Source of the DNA: Armatimonadota bacterium
GTDB taxonomy: Bacteria; Armatimonadota; JADLDR01
DNA length: 64,000 nt
Direction of reading: 5' to 3'
Assembly: GCA_020846535.1 (NCBI GenBank)
Contig: JADLDR010000039.1
Coordinates: 36,003-100,002 of the forward strand
The translations under genes and the position numbers were made by a program. Positions within the stretch are counted from its first letter, which is position 1, and each line of letters starts with the position of its first letter. The notes beneath the pieces are model-generated. The model saw nothing but the letters and a program-made list of their open reading frames with translations. It was not told the DNA's origin and made no database searches. Below are positions 34,517 to 42,216 of the stretch, one piece after another.

Positions 34517-35470
34517 ATGAAACGGGTGGTGATTGTAGGGGGAGAAACGCATATCGGTGAAGTGACCGGAGCCGCCGGGCTGGAAATTGTCGGGGCCGCA
34601 GTGCGGGCCGACCTGATGGATCGAGCGCGGGAGCGGTTCGGGGGGCTGGTGACCGACGATTATCATGGGCTGCTGGAGGCGGCCCGGCCCGATATCGTCG
34701 CTGTCGCCAATGAAAACGACCTCAAAGCGGAAGCGGTGCTGGCGGCCCTGTCCGGCGGCATGGATGTGATCGTCGATAAACCGCTGGCGCTCCGGCTGGA
34801 AGATCAGGAGGCCATTGAAAATGCGCTTGCGGCGCATCCCCGGCGCAGGCTGCTGAACCTCCTGACTCTCAGGGGGAGTCCTGCCTGGCGCGGGATCCGG
34901 GATGCGGCCTCCGAAGGCGTGATCGGCGCTCCGGTTTTCTGCCATGTCCGTATGGCCGTGCGGCTCGACAGGGAGAACCGGCCCCCCTGGTTCCTGGACT
35001 GCCGCCAGTCCGGGGGCCTTTTCCTCGACCTTCTCATCCACGGCCTGGATATGGTGGAATGGTGCATGGGCCGGAAGATCGCGGCGGTGACGGCCCGGAC
35101 CGGCAACCTGAGTTGCCCGGAAGATACGTGGCTTCGGGATCATGCGGCGGTCTTCTGCGAAATGGAAGGCGGCGGCACCGCCGTGGTGGAAGGTCAACGC
35201 CTGCTGCCGGACACCAAGGGCAGTGACTACAGGATGACTCTGGTGGGAACCAAGGGCTATGCCGATCTCGTCATGGGCGGCCCGGTCACCGTCACCAGTG
35301 CGGAGGCCGCCTCGCAAGCGATGACGGCCCTGCCTCAGGCGCGTTCGGTTGTCGAGGACTGGCTCGAAGGCGGAAACCTCGTGCCGCAGGACGCCTCCCT
35401 GCGGGCCAACCGCCTGGCGATTCTGGCAACCATCTCTGCCGAGAGGCAGGAGCGCATCGGGACGCTCTGA
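34517..35470 (+). CDS. Gfo/Idh/MocA-family oxidoreductase
   Basis: 317 residues after AAGGAGCAATCGCA. The Rossmann start is MKRVVIVGGETHIGEVTGAA, a shortened version of GxGxxG; RPDIVAVANENDLKAEAVLA and MDVIVDKPLALRLED contain the family's (E/D)KP motif near residue 90. The C-terminal alpha/beta domain has GGLFLDLLIHGLDMVEWCMG, with the His-Asp-like metal/catalytic position LIHGLD as in the aldose/inositol oxidoreductases. It would oxidise or reduce a sugar or cyclitol with NAD(P). It is 107 bp after GH30 and 21 bp before a polysaccharide deacetylase, so it is probably in one operon with it. Substrate not known. Confidence 0.85.
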   Translation: MKRVVIVGGETHIGEVTGAAGLEIVGAAVRADLMDRARERFGGLVTDDYHGLLEAARPDIVAVANENDLKAEAVLAALSGGMDVIVDKPLALRLEDQEAIENALAAHPRRRLLNLLTLRGSPAWRGIRDAASEGVIGAPVFCHVRMAVRLDRENRPPWFLDCRQSGGLFLDLLIHGLDMVEWCMGRKIAAVTARTGNLSCPEDTWLRDHAAVFCEMEGGGTAVVEGQRLLPDTKGSDYRMTLVGTKGYADLVMGGPVTVTSAEAASQAMTALPQARSVVEDWLEGGNLVPQDASLRANRLAILATISAERQERIGTL

Positions 35471-35491
35471 CGCCGGCAGCCGGGAGGGAAT

Positions 35492-36526
35492 ATGAGCGAT
35501 TTCACCGTTGCTATCGCGCCCTGGAAAGAGAACGCGGCCTTCGTCTATTCCGTCACCTATGACGAGGCGACCATCGACGTCCTCACGAACGTCTATCCCA
35601 TCCATCAGGAATATGATATGCCCGGCCACGTCTGCGCGGTGAGCGGCTATCTGGGAACCGAGCGGCTTTACCGGGGCACATCCATGCGAGAAATTTTCCA
35701 CATGAGCGCAGAGCAGCTTCACTTCCTGATCGCCCGCGGATGGACGGTCAGCAGCCATTCCCACAGCCACCCCCCGACCGGACAGGAGGGCATCGATCTC
35801 GATATGGAGGTGCAGGTCAGCAAATGGGAGCTGGAAAAAGCGACCGGCTCGCCCGTACGGCTCTTCACCTACTGGAACGACCTGGCCCTTTTCGACCGGA
35901 TCCTCCCCCATGCGAAAGCCGCCGGTTATCTGGGCGCTTTAAGCATTGGCTATCCCTTCAATACCCCGGATTTCGACCGATGGAATATCGCCCGGGGAAC
36001 GCTGGGGCGCGATCTGGAGGGATGGCTGGAGGAGCCTCTGGTATCCTTATACAGCCACAGCCGGGACGCCTTCCCCGGGAAACTGACACGGGAAAAGACT
36101 GCGGGGCGCTGGCTGGTCGATATCACCCATATCGTCGCCCACCGCCTGCCCCGGGCCTGCCCGGAAAGCCTCTGGAACCGGTGCAGCACGCCCGATATCC
36201 TGGAGTCCCGGCTCCAAGAGGTTCGGGCGCTCTGGGGCGACCGGCTCTGGGCCGCCGTCCCTGAAGCGGTTCTCGACTACGCCCTCATGCGCCGCGCCGC
36301 CCGACTCGCCGTGCAAAGGGTTTCTCCGGAGTGCTTTACCTGCACGGTCTCGCTCGACCCCGTGCCGGAAGCGGTATCGCGCCGGGAATTGACCTTCCGG
36401 GCCGATATCCCCTGGCAGCGGGCCGAAATCAACCGGGGAAAGGTTTCGGCCTTTATGCAGGAGGGTCTCCTGACCTGGACAGCCGAAGCGCGAGACGGAA
36501 CGCAGTTCGCCGTCCGGGCGGCATAA
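35492..36526 (+). CDS. Polysaccharide deacetylase-like (CE4/NodB) protein
   Basis: 344 residues, GGGAGGGAAT before ATG. YSVTYDEATIDVLTNVYPIH near residue 20 carries the catalytic Asp-Asp-like pair in the NodB TFDD position (TYDEA), and WTVSSHSHSHPPTGQEG near 85 holds the metal-binding H-x-x-x-H. Further motifs LFTYWNDLALFDRILPHAKA and KAAGYLGALSIGYPFNTPD fit the CE4 barrel. No signal peptide is visible, so it may be intracellular or act on oligosaccharides. The C-terminal 90 residues form a beta-rich extension not needed for the fold. It would remove acetyl groups from a sugar chain, preparing it for the neighbouring hydrolases. The subtilase gene starts 14 bp later. Confidence 0.8.
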   Translation: MSDFTVAIAPWKENAAFVYSVTYDEATIDVLTNVYPIHQEYDMPGHVCAVSGYLGTERLYRGTSMREIFHMSAEQLHFLIARGWTVSSHSHSHPPTGQEGIDLDMEVQVSKWELEKATGSPVRLFTYWNDLALFDRILPHAKAAGYLGALSIGYPFNTPDFDRWNIARGTLGRDLEGWLEEPLVSLYSHSRDAFPGKLTREKTAGRWLVDITHIVAHRLPRACPESLWNRCSTPDILESRLQEVRALWGDRLWAAVPEAVLDYALMRRAARLAVQRVSPECFTCTVSLDPVPEAVSRRELTFRADIPWQRAEINRGKVSAFMQEGLLTWTAEARDGTQFAVRAA

Positions 36527-36540
36527 GGGGCAGCCGATCC

Positions 36541-38013
36541 ATGAACTCCGATCCACCCTCTCTTCCCGAGGGCGTTGCCGCGCCCTACGACTGGGCGCTG
36601 GCGCAGATGCGGGTCCCGGAGGCCCATCGGGTGACTCGGGGCAGCCCGGACGTTGTGGTGGCGGTTATCGATCTCGGATACCGGCCCCATCCCGACCATC
36701 GGGGCCGTCTCTGGGTCAATCCGCGCCCGGAGGAAGGCGCGCTGCACGGCTGGGACTTTGCCGACAATGACGCCACCCTGGAATACCGCGGGCCGGGCGA
36801 AGCGGATTCGGTCTATTTCCGGGGCCATCACGCCTTTATTGTCGGGGAGGTGGCCGCCGTCACACCCGCCTGCCCGATCATGATCCTGAGGGTGGGCTAT
36901 CTGCCCGGTCAGGGGGAAAGCTGGCCCCATGCGGTGGATTACGCCGTCCGGCACGGAGCGCGGGTGATCGTCATGCCGCACGGCTACATCCAGGGCCACT
37001 GCCTCTCCGGCACTCCCTATTTCTACCAGGGCACCGACTTTGGCTATCCTTTCGATAACCCCGCTCTCAAAGAGTCCTGCGATGCGGCCTCCGCCGCGGG
37101 CTGCCTGATCGTCTCCGGGGTGTCCGACAACCGGGGCAGGCGGGCCGTATTCGCCTCCTCGGCCTTCGAAAGCGTCATGGCGGTCGGCTCCGCAAGCCGC
37201 CGCGGCAGGGCCGCCGATATCGCGCCCTCCTCGGATTACGTGGAGGCGGCGGCCCCGGCGGGCCAGCGTTCCCCGGAAAGCCCCGCAGAACAGATCTGGG
37301 GAACCGGCGGAGACGGCCGGTACATTCCGTTCGAGGGCGGCTGCATGGCGGCAGGCTTCGCCGGAGGCGCGGCGGCCTTGGTGATGTCCCGCTATCCCGG
37401 CCTGGATCCCTCGCAGGTCCGCCAGATCCTCCGCAATACGGCCAGAGGACGCGGCTGGAACCCCTACCTGGGACACGGCCTTCTGGATGCCGCCGCCGCA
37501 GTCGGACTCACCTCCGGGCAGATGGAGAAGCGCGTCGCCGTCAGGCCCGCCGCACGGCTGCGGCAAACCTCAAAGGGCCTCCGTCTGGCTCTGGCCCTCG
37601 AAAACCTGAGTGCCTTCGACATCGGGCGGGCCGTCCTCGCCCTCTATGCCGGCGACCCCACGTGCCCCGCCGACGCTCAGGCTTCCTTTACCTCCCCCGC
37701 CGAACTGCAAGTCAGACAGATCGAACACACCTGCTGCGCGATACCCGGCCTGGAGGCAGTGACAGCCACCCTTCCGCTTCCCGAAGAGGCCCTATCCCGG
37801 CCTCTCTACGCTCAGGCGTTCGCCTGCGATGCAGGCGCGCCGGGAGATTGTTGTACGGTGAGGATTGCGATAGGAGGGAGAACGCCAGGGGCGGCGAAGT
37901 CGTTGATAGCCGGCAGGGGCCGGGCCGTCGCGGGCAACCCGGCAGGCGGCCCGGCCCCTGCACCCGAAATAACGGAGCAAGCCCATTCTCTCTTGACGGA
38001 GCGTGAGTTATAA
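36541..38013 (+). CDS. Subtilisin-fold (S8) protein with Cys in place of the catalytic Ser
   Basis: 490 residues; AAGGGGCAG precedes ATG 36541. The S8 core shows the catalytic Asp D44 in VVVAVIDLGYRPHPDH, the His H96 in VYFRGHHAFIVGEVAA (normally GHGTHVAG) and, where GTSMAAP is expected, EGGCMAAGFAGGAAALVMSR with C268. The codon is TGC, so this is a true Ser-to-Cys change in the sequence, not an ambiguity. The oxyanion asparagine region (SGVSDNRGRR) is not the usual N-x-G. With Asp-His-Cys, it could be a thiol subtilase or an inactive, peptide-binding relic. A beta-rich C-terminal domain from about 320 to 490 follows. No signal peptide is seen. It sits at the end of a carbohydrate operon, next to the broken MscS gene. 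Confidence 0.8.
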   Translation: MNSDPPSLPEGVAAPYDWALAQMRVPEAHRVTRGSPDVVVAVIDLGYRPHPDHRGRLWVNPRPEEGALHGWDFADNDATLEYRGPGEADSVYFRGHHAFIVGEVAAVTPACPIMILRVGYLPGQGESWPHAVDYAVRHGARVIVMPHGYIQGHCLSGTPYFYQGTDFGYPFDNPALKESCDAASAAGCLIVSGVSDNRGRRAVFASSAFESVMAVGSASRRGRAADIAPSSDYVEAAAPAGQRSPESPAEQIWGTGGDGRYIPFEGGCMAAGFAGGAAALVMSRYPGLDPSQVRQILRNTARGRGWNPYLGHGLLDAAAAVGLTSGQMEKRVAVRPAARLRQTSKGLRLALALENLSAFDIGRAVLALYAGDPTCPADAQASFTSPAELQVRQIEHTCCAIPGLEAVTATLPLPEEALSRPLYAQAFACDAGAPGDCCTVRIAIGGRTPGAAKSLIAGRGRAVAGNPAGGPAPAPEITEQAHSLLTEREL

Positions 38014-38024
38014 AGAACGCCAAT

Positions 38025-38868
38025 GTGCGGAAGTCACTCCTGTCCCTGTCCTTATGGTCTCTGGCGTCTGCCGGAGGGTTTCTTCTGTCGTCCGCGCTGT
38101 CCGGGATCCCGTCCCTGCCGTCCGGACTCACTGTCTCTTTTCTGGTCGCTCTCCTCGCGGCGACGATGGCCGCCACCGAGATTGTCGTGCTGATGAGCTT
38201 TGTGTGGCCTGCCGGCGACGGCCTTCTGTCGGAGGGATCATGCTGGGGCGCATCTTCCGTCTGGTGGGCGGTATGGCGGTCCTGATCACGGTGGCTTACG
38301 GCCTGGGGCAGGCGAAGAGTTTCGGGCAGTTCTTCGCGCTCTTCGGCGGGATGATCCTGGGATGGTCTTTCCAGGCTCCGGTCAGCGGCTTTGCCGCCTG
38401 GATCCTGGTCTCCGTGAAACGCCCCTTCCGGCCCGGTGATCGCGTCCAGTTCCCCAACCTGAGACTTACCGGAGATGTCCACGATATCGGGCCGATGTAT
38501 GCCATGCTCGATCAGGTCGGCGGCACCATCGGGAGCGAGGAGGCGGTGGGGCGCTACATCCTGATGCCGGTCGGTCCGAGGCGGACCAGAAGAAGGCCCG
38601 CCCGCGCGATCCGGACGCCGGGCGGGATCGGGACCTGGATCTGGCCCTGAGCCGGAACCCGCGCCCGAGCCGGAATCCCGACATGATCGCCGAGTTATCC
38701 GCCAGCATTGCCGAGAGGAGCCTGCTCCAGCCGATTCTGGTGCTGCGTAATCCGGCTGACGACGGTTACGATATCATCGCAGGCAACGCCCGCTACGAAG
38801 CCTGCCAGCAACTGAGATGGAACACCATCCCGGCCATTGTCTGCGAGCCTTCCGGCGTCGAAAAGTGA
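38025..38868 (+). pseudogene. MscS-type mechanosensitive channel fused to a ParB-like domain, broken in three frames
   Basis: Starting at GTG 38025, one frame gives two membrane segments (SLLSLSLWSLASAGGFLLSS; VSFLVALLAATMAATEIVVL). After about 38235 a second frame continues as MscS pore and beta domain: MAVLITVAYGLGQAKSFGQF, FFALFGGMILGWSFQAPVSG, VKRPFRPGDRVQFPNLRLTG and GSEEAVGRYILMP. After about 38590 a third frame carries LSRNPRPSRNPDMIAELSAS and IIAGNARYEACQQLRWNTIP, the N-terminal ParB/Srx fold. Each piece is well conserved, but the rest of the MscS C-terminus is missing. The MscS-ParB order is itself interesting. It follows the subtilase by 11 bp. Decay or poor sequence here is likely. 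Confidence 0.7.
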
Positions 38869-38890
38869 GAGCCGGAACCGCCGGGACAGC

Positions 38891-39845
38891 TTATATGATT
38901 TCCAGGGCGTCCCGGTCCGGCAGCGGAGGGAACGGGACCGTCGGCAGGCATTGATACCAGCAAGTCACCGAAGCGATATCGTCCTGAAGCGCAAGATACC
39001 GGCCACCGTCCCGCCATCCCAGGGCCTGGATCGTCACTTTCAGGCCCTGCCGGAAGCGGATCGGCTCCAGGATGTGCCAGCGATACATCGAACACCGCTG
39101 ACGGTGGGGGACTCTCCGTCCCCATCGATAAAAAACTTGATCTCTCCTTCACCCCACCAGCCGTTATTGTTGACACCCCAGGACAGATAGGCACCCACAT
39201 ATTGCCCCTGGCCTCGCAGTCCCTCGGCGATCACGTAGGGAGTTTTATAGGGCAGGGGATTGGCCCGGCGGAACTGCGCGTAAAAATAAGCCGCATCATC
39301 GGGCACGTCGGTCAGCGCATAATTGATCTGATAATAACAGGCCATCGCCCGGTGATGCCGGTTTTTCAGGGTGATCCGGCAGCGCCTCCGGAACGGCATC
39401 TCCCAGAAGCAGATGTAGCCTCGATTGGGGCTGACGGCTATCGGCAGGGAGACGACCTGTGCCTACTGCCCCCAGCCCGACACAAAGAAATCCGCGCTCG
39501 GACGCTCCCCTGAAGGAACGTCCTGATCGTCCCAGTAAATGCGCAGAATATAATGCCTGCTGAGCGGCCCCATGCGGGCCACGTCCCCGCTGAGCCATAT
39601 CGACTGGACGCTCCCGGCCCCTCTATGTCGGCCAGGGTGTAGGTGCGACCGGCTTCGATCACCACACTGGGCGACACCTTCCAACCCTGCCCGAGATCCC
39701 GGGCGCATCCGGCCCCGGTTCCCTCGGTCGCCATCCCGCCGCGGCCTTTCTCCCCGGTGGGATTCTCGGCGCTGATCGAGCGGGTTTCCGCTTTCGAGAG
39801 ACGCGCCAGATTTTCCAGATGCATACCCAAGCCGTTGAAATCCAT
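38891..39845 (-). pseudogene. GH172 (DUF2961) glycosidase, disrupted
   Basis: On the minus strand the start MDFNGLGMHLENLARLSKAE and EKGRGGMATEGTGAGCARDL match GH172. At about 39620 the frame changes and the alternative frame carries SIWLSGDVARMGPLSRHYIL, ILRIYWDDQDVPSGERPSAD, FFVSGWGQ, then TAG at 39463-39465, then AQVVSLPIAVSPNRGYICFW and GAYLSWGVNNNGWWGEGEIK. Near 39090 the GTGTEDYF segment and some 40 residues are absent, and a third frame gives MYRWHILEPIRFRQG and PFPPLPDRDALEII ending in TAA. In relatives the amber site is usually tyrosine (GWGKYAQ). With one frameshift, one amber and a deletion, this is a genuine pseudogene or an assembly artefact. Intact GH172 enzymes cleave fructan anhydrides or arabinan-type linkages. 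Confidence 0.8.
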
Positions 39846-40038
39846 CGTCTCTACCCCCTGGAATTCTCGATCATCTCCCTATTTGCAGTTGCCGTCCGCA
39901 ATCCTTCGTGTGGTTTGAAAGAGGATTCCAGGGCATCTTCCCGAACATCACCCTATTCGTGGACGGAAGCCGCGCTGCGGCACAGGGCGGCGTCCGGACC
40001 GCCAGGTCCGGCCCGCCCATCAAGGAGGTATTCCTCTA

Positions 40039-41028
40039 ATGAAAGCGGTCAGGCTACTCGGCCGCCGGCAGGTGGCCCTTCAGGATTATCCGGATCCCCG
40101 GCCCCAGGACGGGCAGGCGCTGGTGCGAATTCGCGCCTCCGCCCTCTGCGGCAGCGAAATGCATGCCTACCGGGGCGATCACGCCCTGGACGGCAATCCG
40201 GGCCACGAGCCGTCCGGCGTTGTGGTCGATGCCAGCCGGTCCCGGCGCTGGCGCGACGGCGACCGGGTCGGGATTCATGCCGTCTGGGGGTGCGGGGCCT
40301 GCCCGTGGTGTACCCGGGGCATCTACACCTTCTGCGACCGTCTATCAGGCTGCCCCGGCGCTCACGCCGAACTGATGGCGGCCCCGGATCACGTCTGCGT
40401 TCCCTTGCCTGACGACATTCCCTTCGATGTGGGTGCCCTGCTCGCTGGCGATGGCCTGGGCGTACCGTACCACACCAGCAGGCGGCTCGCTACACGTGGC
40501 GGGGATACCGTGGCCGTGGTGGGATGCGGGCCTATCGGCCTGGGGAGTGTGCTGCTGCAATCGTTCTTCGGGGTGCGGGTGATCGCTCTGGACAGATCCC
40601 GGGACCGTCTGGAGATGGCCCGCCGCCTGGGAGCGGCGGAAGCCCTTGATGTTTCGGCAGACGATCCCGTGCGGGCCGTGCAGCATATGACGCAGGGGCG
40701 GTTAGCCGAAGCGGTAGTCGAGGCTACCGGCAGGCCGGAAGGCTTTGCCCTGGCGCTCCGGCTGGTCGGAAAGGCCGGCGCGGTGGCCTGCAACGGGGAA
40801 AACGCCGAGGTGACGCTCCATGTGGGCAGCGATCTGATCCGCCGCGATATTACCGTGTTCGGAAGCTGGTTCTACCACTACCGCGAGTATCCGGAGATGC
40901 TGGAGTTGGTGCGGCGGGGGCTGGCCGTGCAGGACCTGATCACCGCTCGCTACCCGCTGGCGGAAGCGCAGCAGGCTTATGAGGACTTCGCCGCCCTCCG
41001 TACGGCCAAGGCCATTCTGGAACCCTGA
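40039..41028 (+). CDS. Zinc-dependent sugar/alcohol dehydrogenase (MDR family)
   Basis: 329 residues; AAGGAGGTATTCCTCTA precedes ATG. Catalytic zinc ligands: C37 in ALCGSEMHAYRG, H-E in GNPGHEPSGVV. Structural zinc loop: WGCGACPWCTRGIYTFCD with four cysteines. Rossmann motif: VAVVGCGPIGLGSVLLQSFF. The order is that of sorbitol/threonine-type dehydrogenases. The active site and fold look complete. It is the only intact gene within 38-42 kb. The next gene stub on the opposite strand begins 34 bp after its end. Related dehydrogenases are at 27704 (no structural zinc) and 49015, so this organism invests heavily in such oxidoreductases. Substrate is not known. Confidence 0.88.
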   Translation: MKAVRLLGRRQVALQDYPDPRPQDGQALVRIRASALCGSEMHAYRGDHALDGNPGHEPSGVVVDASRSRRWRDGDRVGIHAVWGCGACPWCTRGIYTFCDRLSGCPGAHAELMAAPDHVCVPLPDDIPFDVGALLAGDGLGVPYHTSRRLATRGGDTVAVVGCGPIGLGSVLLQSFFGVRVIALDRSRDRLEMARRLGAAEALDVSADDPVRAVQHMTQGRLAEAVVEATGRPEGFALALRLVGKAGAVACNGENAEVTLHVGSDLIRRDITVFGSWFYHYREYPEMLELVRRGLAVQDLITARYPLAEAQQAYEDFAALRTAKAILEP

Positions 41029-41061
41029 TCCGGTGCAGCAGCCATGCCTGCTTCTGAAGAT

Positions 41062-41165
41062 ATGTTGATCTCCACATACGAAAAGCCGAGGATCGGGTTC
41101 GCTCCTACGATGAGGCGGCTTACCTGGCGGCGGTCCAGCGTGGTCGTGGGCATCTGGTCAAGCAT
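41062..41165 (-). pseudogene. 5' stub of a lost gene (about 35 codons)
   Basis: After CAGGAGGGAACCGCC, an ATG at 41165 starts MLDQMPTTTLDRRQVSRLIV and GANPILGFSYVEIN, which looks like the beginning of a real protein (a widespread aldo/keto- or TIM-barrel-like family whose members start in this way). The likeness ends after about 33 codons, as the following sequence turns into unrelated DNA. It is therefore a truncated 5' remnant. I cannot name the family with confidence. Confidence 0.5.
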
Positions 41166-41405
41166 GGCGGTTCCCTCCTGTGCCTGTTCCGGTTTTTGCA
41201 TGGCGCGTCGCGCCGTAGGGCAGGACGGCGGCCCGAACAATGCCGGGACATCTCACGGGCTCAGTTTCTGCACTGACGGCCCTTTTCCTTGCAGGGGCCT
41301 GCGTTCGTTGCATTCAAAAGGCCGCCGAAACACGGCGGGTCGCTTTCCCGGCGGAAATCACGGGCGGGAAAAGGATCTGGGCGTCCGACCTCGAATCCTG
41401 AAGCC

Positions 41406-42095
41406 ATGAAAACCATCGCATTGATCATGGCCTTATCGGCCCTAACGGAGAGAAGCGTGAGTGCCGCCGATGAACGCTTCACCTGCAACGGTGGCCCCCT
41501 GTCGCGTGTCGATTTTTCGTATGCCTTTGCCACACTCCACCGACTGACCGTCGAGCCGCCCGATGCCAGCGACCGCACCCTGCTGGATATGGAGAGTGGC
41601 AGCCTGATGATGGCCGCGGATTCGATATCGATGCCGGATGGATCTTCGACGGCCTCGGCTACAAACACAAAGGGTCCTTCTCCCCGGCTGTCTGCCGGGA
41701 ACTCCTCAAGCCCGCCCATAAACTCATCTGCGACTGCTTCAAAAGCCGGGGCAAGCCGATGCTCCTGCATAGCTACGGCTATGTATCGGACTTCGTGCCG
41801 GAGTTTATCGATGCCGGTTTCGGCTACCTCCAGCCTCTGGAGGTGAAGGCAGGCAACGACCTGCTGGCTTTGAAGAAAGCATACGGAGACCGGCTGGCGT
41901 TCGTGGGAGACATCGATGTGCGCGATGGCATATCCCGACCCATCGGTGATCGAGCGTGAAATCGCCGCCAAAATCCCGTGCGCCAAAGAGGGCGGCGGCT
42001 ATATCTATTATTCGGACCATTCCGTGCCGGACAACGTCAGCTTCGCCCCGTATCGCCGCGTGATGGAACTGGCGGCGCAGTACGGCAAGTATTGA
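41406..42095 (+). pseudogene. Remnant: secreted-protein start joined to the 3' part of a UroD-family gene
   Basis: From 41406, MKTIALIMALSALTERSVSA and DFSYAFATLHRLTVEPPDAS look like the start of an exported protein. Near 41625 another frame takes over with FDIDAGWIFDGLGYKHKGSF, ELLKPAHKLICDCFKSRGKP, MLLHSYGYVSDFVPEFIDAG and LQPLEVKAGNDLLALKKAYG, which is the uroporphyrinogen-decarboxylase-like methyltransferase family. A further frameshift near 41925 leads to MAYPDPSVIEREIAAKIPCA and YIYYSDHSVPDNVSFAPYRR, ending TGA at 42093-42095. The N-terminal half of the UroD gene is missing. Such proteins usually move methyl groups to corrinoids. The join of two gene ends suggests a deletion or misassembly. 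The stretch 41166-41405 contains nothing I recognise. Confidence 0.65.
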
Positions 42096-42216
42096 CGGCG
42101 GCGCTTCCCGGAATGCCGGGTAAGCGTTCATCCATTGAGGCGTTGACGATAGCTCGTCAAGCCGAACGACAGGCCGGATGGGAAACGACATCCTGCCGAC
42201 AGGAGGCCATTCGTCT

